This document shows, piece by piece, positions 1-8,672 of a DNA stretch of 14,792 nucleotides; position 1 is the stretch's first letter; every line of letters starts with the position of its first letter. The stretch is from an uncultured bacterium. GTDB taxonomy: Bacteria; Bacillota_I; Bacilli_A; Mycoplasmatales; Metamycoplasmataceae. The stretch spans positions 1 to 14,792 of the forward strand of contig CAKNAO010000009.1 in NCBI GenBank assembly GCA_929200685.1, given 5' to 3'. The translations under genes were made by a program, and so were the position numbers. A model generated the notes under the pieces. That model saw nothing but the letters and a program-made list of their open reading frames with translations, had not been told where the DNA came from and ran no database searches.

Positions 1-140
1 AAAAAGTTTTTAAAAAAAGTAAATTAAAAATTAAATCAAGAAAAGGACTTATTATATTTACAACATTAGTTAGTCTTGCAAGTGCAATTGGTTCTACTGG
101 ATTATCATTGTTTGTATTTGTATCACAAGGAGGATTTTAA
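1..140 (+). CDS. C-terminal end of a membrane protein, probable F1-like ATPase cluster subunit (partial)
   Basis: The gene is cut by the window start. The frame that ends in the TAA at 138-140 encodes about 45 residues: a Lys/Arg-rich stretch followed by a single hydrophobic segment of about 24 residues that runs almost to the C-terminus, which is VSQGGF. Basic residues before the helix suggest that the N-terminal side is cytoplasmic. The stop overlaps the next start as TAATG, and the Shine-Dalgarno sequence of the alpha-like gene lies inside this gene, so the two are probably translationally coupled. Mycoplasma F1-like X0 clusters are known to place uncharacterised membrane proteins upstream of the alpha and beta homologues. 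Assigning this fragment to that role is inference from position, because too little remains to recognise a family. Confidence 0.6.
   Translation, partial: KVFKKSKLKIKSRKGLIIFTTLVSLASAIGSTGLSLFVFVSQGGF
127..133 (+). promoter_or_regulatory. Strong ribosome binding site of the F1 alpha-like gene
   Basis: AAGGAGG is a full match to the anti-Shine-Dalgarno sequence and ends 6 bases before the ATG at 140. It lies within the last codons of the upstream gene and fixes the start of the alpha-like subunit. Confidence 0.85.
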
Positions 141-1633
141 TGCCAAAAATTAAGCAAATTAAAGATAGTATTGTAATTGTGACTGGAAAAGAAAAATATG
201 AAGAAAATCAAAGATTTCAACTTTCAGAAGATTCAACAGGAATAGTTTTAAATGCAAGCCAAAATGAAGCTAAACTTTTAGTGGTTGGTAATACTTCAAA
301 AATTAAAGTTAACAAAATAATCAAAAAAATAAAAACAGATGTCAATGTTAAAACATATGAATATTATTTTGGAAAAATTATTTCTCCTTTCGGTGATGTA
401 ATTCATCCAACAAATTTTATAAAACCTAAAAATCCAAAATTAATAGGTAAATCTTATATTAATAATCCTTCTCCAAGTATTTTAGATAGAATAAAAATAA
501 CTGAACCTTTAAATACTGGTATTACTGCCATTGATTCATTAATTCCAATTGGAAAAGGTCAACGTGAGTTAATTATTGGAGATCGTTTCTCTGGGAAAAC
601 TTCACTTGCTATTTCAACAATTATTCATCAAAAAGATAATGAACTTTATGTTATTTATGTTTCAATTGGTCAAAAAAGAAGTTCAATTAAAAATCAATTT
701 AGTTTTTTAAAACAAAAAAATGCAACAAAAAAATTAATTTATTTATATGCAAATGCTGATTCTCCTGCTGAACAATTTTATGCTCCAAAAATTGGTATGG
801 CTATGGCTGAATCCATTGCTTATAATGGAAAAGATGTTTTAATAGTTATTGATGATTTAACTAAACATGCAAATATTTATAGAGAAATTTCTTTGTCAAT
901 GGGTATTAATCCAGGTCGTGAAGCTTATCCTACTGATATTTTTTATCAACATTCTTCAATTCTTGAACGTGCTGGGAAATTTTCAGCAAAATATAATAAT
1001 GGTTCAATTACATGTATTCCAATTGTAGAAACTGTTCAAAATGATGTTGCTTCACTTATTCCAAGTAATATTATTTCAATAACAGATGGGCAAATATTTT
1101 CTTCAACAAAAATGTTTAATAAAGGACTTTTTCCTTCAATTAATATTTTGTATTCAGTTTCAAGAACAGGTTCTTTAGTTCAAACAAAATTAATGCAATT
1201 AATTAGTAAAAATTTAAAAAAACAATATTCTTCATTATTTGAAATTAGTAAATTTGCTAGTATGTCAATTAAAATTAACGAAACTTTTGATGAAAAAATT
1301 AAACAATGAGACGGAATTAATAATTTATTTATTCAATATGGTTATGAAGGTTTAACAGAAAAAATGATGGCAGTCTTAATTACTTTATTTAATAAAGGAA
1401 AAATTTCAAATATTAAAAATTCTTCAGAATTTTCAACTGCATTTAGAAATTATTGTAATAAAGATAAAATTGCTAAAAAAGTTTTAAGTAGAATTAATTA
1501 TAAAACAATTGTTGAACCTAAAATGATTCAACAAATTGAAACAATTTTTGGTCCTTTTGTTTTAGCTGCTTCTAATGAATATGGAGATTTAATTTCTTCA
1601 AATGAATATAATATATTGAAAGGAGAATTGTAA
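140..1633 (+). CDS. F1-ATPase alpha-like subunit of a mycoplasma F1-like (X0) ATPase
   Basis: A 497-residue protein with an in-frame TGA (Trp) at 1307. It resembles the non-catalytic alpha subunit of F1-ATPase. Seen motifs are Walker A GDRFSGKT at 147-154 (usual form GDRQTGKT), GQKRS with Gln178 in place of the catalytic Glu, the VIDDLTKHA region, PGREAYPTDIFYQHS, and SVSRTG with Arg342 at the arginine-finger position. The P-loop Lys is residue 153, against about 175 in Bacillus AtpA, because the protein starts directly at the beta-barrel and lacks the N-terminal helix that binds delta/OSCP. That, and the absence of other F1Fo genes next to it, argues for the F1-like X0 ATPase type rather than the housekeeping ATP synthase, although automatic pipelines would label it atpA. 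It probably acts in a hexamer with the adjacent beta-like subunit on the inner face of the membrane. The stop overlaps the next start (TAATG). Confidence 0.88.
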
Positions 1634-3135
1634 TGGAAGGTAAAATTAGTAAAATTGTTTCAGATATTATAGAAATTCAATTTTCAAAAAATGAAGTTCC
1701 TCCAATAGGTTCAATTTTATCAACTAAAAATAATACTATATTTTTAATTCAAACACTTGAAAATGATTCATCTGTTAAAACAATTATTTTGAAAAAAAAT
1801 GAAAATTTATCAATTGATCTTCCTGTTTTTAATACAGAAAAAACTTTTAAAGCCCCAATTTCTGATTCAGCTAAGGGAAGAATATTTAACATTTTAGGTG
1901 AAATAATTGACAATGAACCAATTGATAAAAAAATAGAATATCAAGAAGTTAAAATTAGAAAATTTCAAAATAAAGATCTTTCAGTTTTAAATTTATTTTT
2001 AGAAACTGGTATTAAAGCAGTTGATTTTTTTACACCTATTTTTGAAGGCGGGAAAATTGGAATGTTTGGTGGAGCAGGTGTTGGTAAAACACTTATTATT
2101 AAAGAATTTATTTCCAATATTAAAAAACTTTCAAAAAATAAAAAAGTTGTTTCTATTTTTGCTGGTGTTGGCGAAAGAACTAGAGAAGGAGAAGAACTTT
2201 ATAGAGAACTTAAAGATTCTGGATTAATGAATAATTCAATATTATTTTTTTCTCAAATGAATGAACCTCCAGGTTCAAGAATGAATATCATTTTTTTAGC
2301 AATCACAACTGCAGAATATTTTAGAGATATTAAAAAAGAAAATGTTTTAATGTTTATAGATAATATTTATCGTTATGTTCAAGCTGGTTCTGAAATTTCT
2401 TCATCTCTTGGTAATATTCCTTCTCAATCTGGTTATCAACCTACACTTGTTTCAGAAATTTCAAATGTTCAAGAAAGATTAACAAATTCAGAAGAAAATT
2501 CTATTACTTCATTTCAAACAATATTTGTACCAGCAGATGATATTACTGATCCTTCAACAGTTAATATGTTTTCACATTTAGATGGTTATATTATTTTAGA
2601 AAGAAAAATTGTTTCTCAAGGAAGATATCCGGCAATGAATCTTTTAAATTCTCACTCAAATAATATTAAAGAAGAAATTATTGGAAAAAGACATTATAAT
2701 GCTTTAATGGAAACTAAAAAATATCTTCAAAGATATGAAGAACTTGAAGATTTAATTGCTATTTTAGGTATGGAAGGTATTTCAGAAGAAGATATTATTA
2801 TTGTTGAAAGAACTAGAAAATTAATTAATTTTTTTACTCAAAATATGACTTCTGCTGAAATATTTAACCAAAAAAAAGGTGATCTTGTAAGTATTGAAGA
2901 CACAATTTTAGGTGTTGAAAGAATTATTAATGGAACATTTGATGCTATTGATCCAATTAATTTTTTGTACATTGGAAATACAGAAGAAATTTATCAAGAT
3001 TTAAAAGAAAAAAATGACAAAATTTTAGCTGAATCTAAAAAAACATATAAACAAAAAAAACTAGAAGCTAAAAACAAAAAAAAGATGGAAAAACAAAAAA
3101 GAAAAGAAGCAAAAAGAAGAAGAAAAATTAATTAA
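1633..3135 (+). CDS. F1-ATPase beta-like (catalytic) subunit of a mycoplasma F1-like (X0) ATPase
   Basis: A 500-residue protein, a little longer than the usual 460-480 residues of AtpD. The catalytic set is complete: Walker A GGAGVGKT at 146-153, GERTREG with catalytic Glu181, and Walker B LMFIDN with Asp243, followed by a stretch close to the AtpD consensus (QAGSEISSSLG, GYQPTL). ATP hydrolysis is therefore expected. The DELSEED lever, which contacts the rotor in F1, reads EGISEED at 381-387. From about residue 458 the protein continues as a highly charged Lys/Arg/Glu-rich tail ending RRRKIN, which AtpD lacks. The start is supported by AAAGGAG at 1619-1625, inside the alpha-like gene, and by the TAATG overlap. 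It is the last gene of its operon, and a terminator follows at once. Pipelines would call it atpD; the context suggests the F1-like X0 paralogue. Confidence 0.88.
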   Translation: MEGKISKIVSDIIEIQFSKNEVPPIGSILSTKNNTIFLIQTLENDSSVKTIILKKNENLSIDLPVFNTEKTFKAPISDSAKGRIFNILGEIIDNEPIDKKIEYQEVKIRKFQNKDLSVLNLFLETGIKAVDFFTPIFEGGKIGMFGGAGVGKTLIIKEFISNIKKLSKNKKVVSIFAGVGERTREGEELYRELKDSGLMNNSILFFSQMNEPPGSRMNIIFLAITTAEYFRDIKKENVLMFIDNIYRYVQAGSEISSSLGNIPSQSGYQPTLVSEISNVQERLTNSEENSITSFQTIFVPADDITDPSTVNMFSHLDGYIILERKIVSQGRYPAMNLLNSHSNNIKEEIIGKRHYNALMETKKYLQRYEELEDLIAILGMEGISEEDIIIVERTRKLINFFTQNMTSAEIFNQKKGDLVSIEDTILGVERIINGTFDAIDPINFLYIGNTEEIYQDLKEKNDKILAESKKTYKQKKLEAKNKKKMEKQKRKEAKRRRKIN

Positions 3136-3144
3136 AATTTTAAT

Positions 3145-3178
3145 ATATAAAAAAGATCTCTAGAGATCTTTTTTATAT
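3145..3178. terminator. Bidirectional rho-independent terminator, perfect 34-bp palindrome
   Basis: The sequence is a perfect inverted repeat with no unpaired spacer. Its core is GATCTCTAGAGATC (3155-3168), flanked by A6 and T6 runs and then ATAT. Either strand gives a hairpin followed by U residues. It lies between the stop of the F1 beta-like gene (+) and the stop of the S9 peptidase gene (-), so it probably ends both converging transcripts. Confidence 0.92.
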
Positions 3179-5022
3179 TAATTATTTTTTAAGTTTTTAT
3201 CAAAAAAATTAATCATTTTTTCATACAATTCAAATCGATTTTCTTGATTTTGAAATCCATGACCTTCATCATCTTTAACCATGTATTGAACTTTTTTATT
3301 TCTTTTTCTTAAAGAGTCAACAATTTGATCTGATTCTTTTTTGGGAACTCTTGGATCTTTAGCTCCTTGAACAACAAATAAAGGTGTTTCAATTTCATTA
3401 ACTCTATAATATGGAGAAATTAATTTTGCATTTTTTTTATCATCATAAGGATTTCCCATTCATTTTTCCATAATTGGTCTAAAAGCTTCTCAATATGGAG
3501 GAAGACTATCTCAAAATGTAAACATATTTGAAACTCCAACATAATCTACAGCAGCTGAATATAATTTTGGTTCTCTTATAATTCCCATAAGAGTTGCATA
3601 ACCACCATATGATCCACCATAAATACCAATTTGACCATTTTTAGTATATCCTTTTTTAATTAATCATTTTGTTCCATCAGTTACATCATCTTGACATTTA
3701 AGTCCTCATTGTTTTCAACCTTTTATAAAATGTTTTTTTCCATATCCAGTTGAAATTCTAAAATTCATTTGTAAAATTCCATAACCTCTATTTGCAAAAA
3801 ATTGAATTTCTTTATTAAAATTTCAATAATCTCTAGTTCATGGTCCACCATGAGGATTTACAATAATAGGAATTGGTTTTTTTGTATTTTTTGGAAGTGT
3901 TAAATATCCATGAATAATTAAACCATCTCTTGCTTTGTAAGAAATTGGTTTCATATCAACCATATGTTCAAATCATTTATAATTTTCAGTTAATTTAATA
4001 ATTTCATTTTTTTTAACATCAAATAAATATTCATCTATTGGTTTTTTATCTGAATAAGTATCAATAAGAATAAGTTCTTTATTTGAACCTAAAACATAAG
4101 AACAAGAAATAATTGATTTTTTTTCATTTGGAAATTTTTCTATTAATTTATTTTTTACTATTTTCATTTCTTTTTCAAGTTTTTTATCAAAGTAATGAAT
4201 CTCATGTTTTTCTTGCATATAAATAGCTTTTTCAAGTTTTTTAGTTTTATAATTTTGAATTATATTTTGAATATCAACTATTTTACTTTCAAATAAACAA
4301 TTTGAAATAATATTTGCATTTGTATCAGTTTTGAATAAACCAATTTTGTCTCTATCAATATTTGATAAAACATATAGTTCTTTTTTATCGTTAGAAGTAT
4401 AATCAATTATTTCAAATGAATCAGAAGATTTAATTTTTTTAATTTCTTTTCCATTTTTTATAATCAAAATGTAACCTTTATCAATTTTTGAAATATATTT
4501 TGATTTAAGAGTTTTTTCATCCAAAATAATTGCTGTTTCACCTTTATCAAATTCTTCAACTTTTTCTCATTTTTTTAATTTTATATCATATAAATAACTA
4601 TTTGATTTTTGGGCATTTTCACCATTATGAAGAATATAAATTTTATTTTTATGTTTTTTAATATTTTTAATATAAACTTCTTTATTTAATGAATTAGTGC
4701 TAAAAACCTTTAAATTTTCTTGGGGTGTAATATCTTCAACTTTTAATGTTTTAAGATCAACTATTCAAACATGATAATTTTCATCTCCATTATTATCTTG
4801 CAAGTAATATATATAATCATTATTTTTTCAACTATAAGAATTAATATTTCTTTTTTGTTGTTTTGTAATTATTTTTATTTTTTTTGTTTCAAGATCCATA
4901 ATATATATATTTGTTCTTTTTTTATAACTATCTAAAAAAGCAATTTTCTTTCTATCAGGTGATATTTGAAAATTTCTTTTAGTAGGATTTTTAAAAAATT
5001 CTTTAATTTCAATTTTTTTCAT
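3178..5022 (-). CDS. S9-family serine peptidase (prolyl oligopeptidase / acylaminoacyl-peptidase type)
   Basis: The 614-residue frame contains many TGA Trp codons (for example at 3460-3462, 3490-3492 and 3664-3666) and looks like several short open frames under the standard code. The N-terminal 350 or so residues show beta-propeller-like repeats, including ISPDRKKIAFL near residue 20 and an IYIMDLETK strand. The C-terminal alpha/beta-hydrolase domain carries the nucleophile motif GGSYGG (Ser471), GAKDPRVP (Asp556) and DEGHGF (His588), a full catalytic triad in the S9 order. The length matches S9 peptidases. No signal peptide is visible, so it is probably cytosolic and degrades peptides. It starts one base after the dnaK stop (TAA-a-ATG) with no strong Shine-Dalgarno sequence, so it is probably translated by coupling and transcribed under CIRCE/HrcA control. 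The exact substrate (aminopeptidase, acylpeptide or oligopeptidase) cannot be told from the sequence. Confidence 0.88.
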
Positions 5023-5023
5023 T

Positions 5024-6835
5024 TTATTTTTCTTTTACTTTTGCTTCAACTGGTTCATCTTTATTTGGATCATTTTTTTGATTTTGTTGAGCTTGTTGAG
5101 CTTGTTGGTTTTGTTGAGCTTGAGCAAAAGCTTGAGTCATTTTTTCAATTTCATCTAATTTTGTTTTTAAAGTTTTAATATCTTTTTTTTCTAAAAGATC
5201 TTTAAGTTCTTTAATTTGTTTTTCTGTTTCTTCTTTTTGTTTTTTATCAACTTTATCTTTTTGTTCATTAAGACCTTTTTCAAGTTGGTTGATTAATGTT
5301 TCAGTTCTAACAATAATTTCGACTTCTTCTTTTTTCTTTGCATCACTTTCTTTATTTGCTCCTGCTTCTTTTATCATTTTTTGAATTTCTTCTTCAGTTA
5401 AAGAAGTATTATTTTCAATTGTAATAGTATTTTCTTTATTTGTTTTTTTATCTTTTGCTTTTACTTTTAAAATACCATTAGCATCAATTGAAAATGAAAC
5501 TTCAATTTGGGGAATTCCTTTTGGTGCAGCTTCAATTCCTCCTAAATTAAATCTTCCTAATGAAGTATTATCTAATGCCATTGATCTTTCACCTTGAAGA
5601 ACATTGATTGTAACTTCTGGTTGATTATCAGCTGCTGTTGAAAACACTTGACTTTTTGTAGTAGGAATTGTTGTGTTTCGAGGAATTAAAGATGTTGAAA
5701 TACCACCCATTGTTTCAATTCCAAGTGTTAATGGAGTAACATCTAATAATAAAACATCATCAATATCTCCAACTAAAACTCCACCCTGAATAGCTGCTCC
5801 TAAAGCAACAACTTCATCAGGATTAATCGATTTATTTGTTTTTTTACTCATTGTAGATTCAACCATTGATTGAATGGCTGGCATTCTTGTTGAACCACCA
5901 ACTAATAAAACTTCATTTATATCTGAAGTTGAAAGTTTAGCTTCTTTTAAAGCATCATCAATTGGACCTCTTGTTCTATCAAGTAAATCTGAAGTCATTT
6001 TTTCAAATTCACTTCTTTTTAATTGATATTCAACATTTAATGGACCATTATCTGTCATTGTCAAAAATGGAAGAGTAATTGTTGTTGACATTTGACCTGA
6101 AAGTTCAATTTTTGCTTTTTCTGCAGCATCTTTTAATCTTTGAATAGCCATTTTGTTATTTTTTAAATCAACAAAATGTTCATCTTTAATTTTTGTTTTA
6201 AGTCATGAAACAATTCTTTCATCTCAATCATCTCCACCTAGTTTATTATCTCCCGATGTTGATAAAACTTCAAATGTTCCATCAGCTAAATCAAGAATAG
6301 AAACATCAAATGTTCCTCCACCTAGATCATAAACTAATATTTTTTCTTCTTTTTCTTTTTTATCTATACCATATGCAAGAGCAGCAGCAGTAGGTTCATT
6401 TATAATTCTTTCTACTTTTAAAGATGCAATTTTACCTGCATTTTTAGTTGCTTCACGTTCTGCATTGTTAAAATAAGCAGGAACTGTAATAACTGCTTTT
6501 GATATTTTTTGTCCCACTTTTTTTTCTGCATATTCTTTTAAGTGTCCAAGAATAATTGCAGAAATTTCTTCTGGTGAATAATCTTTACCATTTGTATTTA
6601 CTTTTTCATTAGTTCCCATTAATCTTTTAATAGAACTAATAGTGTTTTCATTTGTTTCCATTTGTCTTTTGGCAGCTTCACCAACAATAATTTCATTATT
6701 TTTAAATGAAACTACTGATGGAGTTGTTCTTTTTCCGTTTGAATTTTCAAGAACTATTGGTTTTCCATCTTTAACAATTGAAACAACTGAATTTGTTGTA
6801 CCAAGATCTATACCTAAAATAATTTCTTTAGCCAT
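5024..6835 (-). CDS. dnaK: Molecular chaperone DnaK (Hsp70)
   Basis: A 603-residue Hsp70, the ATP-dependent cytosolic chaperone that works with DnaJ and GrpE. The ATPase domain (about 1-360) shows GIDLGTTNSVVS at 8-19, VITVPAYFNNAEREATKNAG, the INEPTAAALAYG motif and the second phosphate loop VYDLGGGTFDVSILD. The interdomain linker is DVLLLDVTPLTLGIET, followed by the substrate-binding domain and a helical lid. The C-terminus is a Gln/Ala-rich stretch ending VKEK, without an EEVD motif. In-frame TGA codons between residues 203 and 228 encode Trp. The start has AAAGGAGAA (6841-6849) just upstream. A perfect CIRCE operator lies upstream. dnaJ is not adjacent; the next gene is the S9 peptidase. 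Confidence 0.98.
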
Positions 6836-6840
6836 AATTT

Positions 6841-6849
6841 TTCTCCTTT
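6841..6849 (-). promoter_or_regulatory. dnaK ribosome binding site
   Basis: On the minus strand this reads AAAGGAGAA, 5 bases before the dnaK ATG. The leader between it and the CIRCE is very A-rich and has no other recognisable element. Confidence 0.8.
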
Positions 6850-6902
6850 ATATTTTTTTCTTTTTTTTGTTAATTTTTTTTGTTTTTTATTTTTACAAAA
6901 TT

Positions 6903-6908
6903 ATTATA
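6903..6908 (-). promoter_or_regulatory. Probable dnaK promoter -10 box
   Basis: TATAAT on the minus strand, just downstream of the CIRCE and about 68 bases before the dnaK ATG. The -35 position would fall inside the CIRCE and has no good TTGACA match, which is common in mycoplasmas. HrcA bound at the CIRCE would block RNA polymerase here. Confidence 0.6.
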
Positions 6909-6910
6909 AC

Positions 6911-6949
6911 AAAAAATTAGCACTCTATAACCATGAGTGCTAATTTTTT
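6911..6949. promoter_or_regulatory. CIRCE operator of dnaK, extended into a terminator-like hairpin
   Basis: The HrcA operator consensus is matched perfectly: TTAGCACTC (6917-6925), 9-base spacer (6926-6934), GAGTGCTAA (6935-6943). The repeat extends outward with A6 on the left and T6 on the right, giving 15-bp perfect arms. On the minus strand this is a hairpin followed by a U run, placed immediately after the grpE stop. It can therefore act as the HrcA operator for dnaK and also as a factor-independent terminator of the hrcA-grpE message. The operator role is well established for this motif; the terminator role is inferred. Confidence 0.95.
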
Positions 6950-7600
6950 TTATTTATATGTTTCAACAATTGCTACTTTAAAGACTCTATCATGGAGTTT
7001 AAAGCCTTTTTTATTGACTTTAGAAATTGTATTTTTTTTTCCTTTTTTTTCTGAAAAATTTAAAATTTGATGTTCTTTTGGATTAAATTCACTACCAATT
7101 TTTGGTTCAATTAATGAAACTCCAAATTTTTGAAGTTCTTGATAAATTTGATTAATTAACATTTCAAAACCTTTAACATAAGCAGCAACATTTTTATCAT
7201 TTTTACCAACTTTAACTGCTAATTCAATATTAAGAATTGGTTCAATAATTTCTTCAAGTAATTTTTGAGCACCATATTTTTTAATATCTTCTTTGTCTTT
7301 TTGAAGTTTATTTTCAAGTTCTTTTTTAATTTTATTAATTTGATTTTGAGCTTTACTTTGAAATGTTTTTGCTAATATTTGAAACTCAATGAGATTTTTT
7401 TGATTTTCTTTTTCAATATTATTTTTTTGTTCTCTAACTTTTAATATTTCTTTTTTAAGTTTTTCATATTCTTTTTTATAATTAATTTTAATAGTTTTTT
7501 TTAATTTGTTTTTTTTAGTTTTAATATTTTTAATATTATTTTTTTTAATATTTTTAGTTTTTTTATTAGTATTAATATTTTTTGTATTTTTATTAGTCAT
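6950..7600 (-). CDS. grpE: Nucleotide exchange factor GrpE
   Basis: A 216-residue protein that exchanges ADP for ATP on DnaK. The first 45 or so residues are Lys/Asn/Thr-rich low complexity, typical of mycoplasma GrpE N-termini. Residues about 45-115 form a charged helix suited to the GrpE dimer coiled coil. The C-terminal beta domain shows VKGFEMLINQIYQELQKFGV, FNPKEHQ and GFKLHDRVFKVAIVE, close to the family's signature. The ATG at 7600 overlaps the hrcA stop as TAATG, and its AAAGGAG lies inside the end of hrcA, so translation is probably coupled. The gene ends directly at the extended CIRCE hairpin. Confidence 0.95.
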   Translation of the reverse strand: MTNKNTKNINTNKKTKNIKKNNIKNIKTKKNKLKKTIKINYKKEYEKLKKEILKVREQKNNIEKENQKNLIEFQILAKTFQSKAQNQINKIKKELENKLQKDKEDIKKYGAQKLLEEIIEPILNIELAVKVGKNDKNVAAYVKGFEMLINQIYQELQKFGVSLIEPKIGSEFNPKEHQILNFSEKKGKKNTISKVNKKGFKLHDRVFKVAIVETYK

Positions 7601-8583
7601 TATTTCTCCTTTTGAATTTTAAAGAATTTTTCTAGTATTGAAATGGCTTGTTTTGCTTTTGCATAATCTATTCTATTAGAACCAATAATTGAAATTTCTT
7701 TAGTTTCATTTTTAATTTTAATTTTTTTAGAAATTAAAGAAGTATTATTTGGTCTAATGTCAATTTTTAAATTGTTATCTTCATCAGCATTTTTTTCAAT
7801 AGATTCTCAAACTGATTTATTTTCAATTAAATGAATTATTTTTGCAATTTCTTCTCTTTTAATGTCTTTGTGTTTAATTAGTTCTGTGTTTCCATAAACT
7901 TTATTTTTATTTTTGAAATGAAAATCAAATATTTTTAAAACAAATGTTTTAATAAGTTCTTCATAATTTTTAACAATTTCTGAAAGAATTGGTGTTAATG
8001 CTTCTACTTTGGTTGATAAATTAACAAGTTTAGTATCAACAAGTCTTTCTTTAAAAATTCGAACTGCAATTCTTACATCATTTATTTTTACTTGATCATT
8101 GAATTCAATTAGTTTTGAATGAACTTCACCTGAAGAAGTAACAATTACAATTGTGCCCATATTTTCATTTATTGGAGTTAATTGAATTGATTTCATAACT
8201 TCATTTTTTTTAGATGTAGAAGTAACAAGTGTAAAATTTGTAATTTCAGAAATAACACTTACTGCTTTATCAAGAGTTTGATCTATTGAAAAACTTCTTT
8301 TTTTAAAAATTTCTTTTAATTTAAAAGATAAATCATTATTTTTAGCATCTGCTTGATATCTAGCATAATATTTATAACCTTTAATCGAAGGAATTCTTCC
8401 ACTTGAAGTGTGTGCTTTTTCAAGCATGCCTTCTTTTTCTAAAGAATTTAATTCATTTCTTATGGTTGCAGGAGAAAGATTTAAATTATATTTTTGAACT
8501 AAATAATTTGAACTTATTGGATCTCCTATTTCTATATAAAACTCAACAACTTTTTTTAAAATTTCTTTTTGTCTTTTTGTCAT
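7600..8583 (-). CDS. hrcA: Heat-inducible transcriptional repressor HrcA
   Basis: A 327-residue protein, close to the usual 330-345, once the TGA at 7807-7809 is read as Trp. The N-terminus is a winged helix-turn-helix, with the recognition region LSPATIRNELNSLEKEGMLEKAH running into the HrcA hallmark HTSSGRIPS and KGYKYYARY. The central GAF-like domain and the C-terminal ISIIGSNRIDYAKA also fit the family. HrcA binds CIRCE operators and needs chaperones to stay active; in Firmicutes this is GroE, but in mycoplasmas without groEL another chaperone would have to serve. CIRCE sites in front of hrcA and dnaK show autoregulation and dnaK control. No Shine-Dalgarno sequence precedes the ATG. Confidence 0.96.
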
Positions 8584-8604
8584 ATAGCAAAATTATAGCA
8601 AAAT
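8583..8604 (-). repeat. Exact 11-bp tandem duplication ending at the hrcA start codon
   Basis: On the minus strand ATTTTGCTATA occurs twice in direct succession (8604-8594 and 8593-8583). The final A is the first base of the hrcA ATG. The junction creates a second TATAAT with a TGC extension at 8597-8592, only 8 bases before the start codon. Confidence 0.9.
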
Positions 8605-8613
8605 TATTGGATC

Positions 8614-8643
8614 ATTATAGCACTCAACACCTTGAAGTGATAA
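8614..8643 (-). promoter_or_regulatory. hrcA promoter overlapped by a degenerate CIRCE
   Basis: On the plus strand the CIRCE halves read ATAGCACTC (8617-8625) and AAGTGATAA (8635-8643) with a 9-base spacer, so 15 of 18 consensus positions match. On the minus strand an extended -10, TGCTATAAT (8622-8614), overlaps one half, and TTATCA (8643-8638) lies 18 bases upstream of TATAAT as a possible -35. The operator thus covers the whole core promoter, which suits repression by HrcA. Confidence 0.82.
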
Positions 8644-8672
8644 TTTTTAATTATTTTTTGAAATTAATATAA

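Noticed and set aside
1307..1309. In-frame stop or frameshift in the alpha-like gene, and similar breaks in the peptidase, dnaK, hrcA and accessory genes
   Set aside because: All breaks are TGA in the same frame at positions suited to Trp; with code 4 the genes are intact, so they are not pseudogenes.
2021..2227. Short + strand frame inside the F1 beta-like gene
   Set aside because: It overlaps in another frame the strongly conserved P-loop region of the beta-like gene and has no family features.
4966..5178. Leu/Phe-rich + strand frame resembling a small membrane protein
   Set aside because: It is antisense to the dnaK 3' end and the peptidase start; hydrophobicity arises from the complement of Gln/Lys/Glu-rich codons.
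6642..6920. + strand frame opposite the dnaK start
   Set aside because: Antisense to a conserved part of dnaK and to its CIRCE and leader; no ribosome site or family match.
8403..8672. + strand frame opposite the hrcA N-terminus
   Set aside because: Antisense to the conserved HrcA DNA-binding domain and promoter; it is the only frame with a TGG Trp, unlike the real genes.
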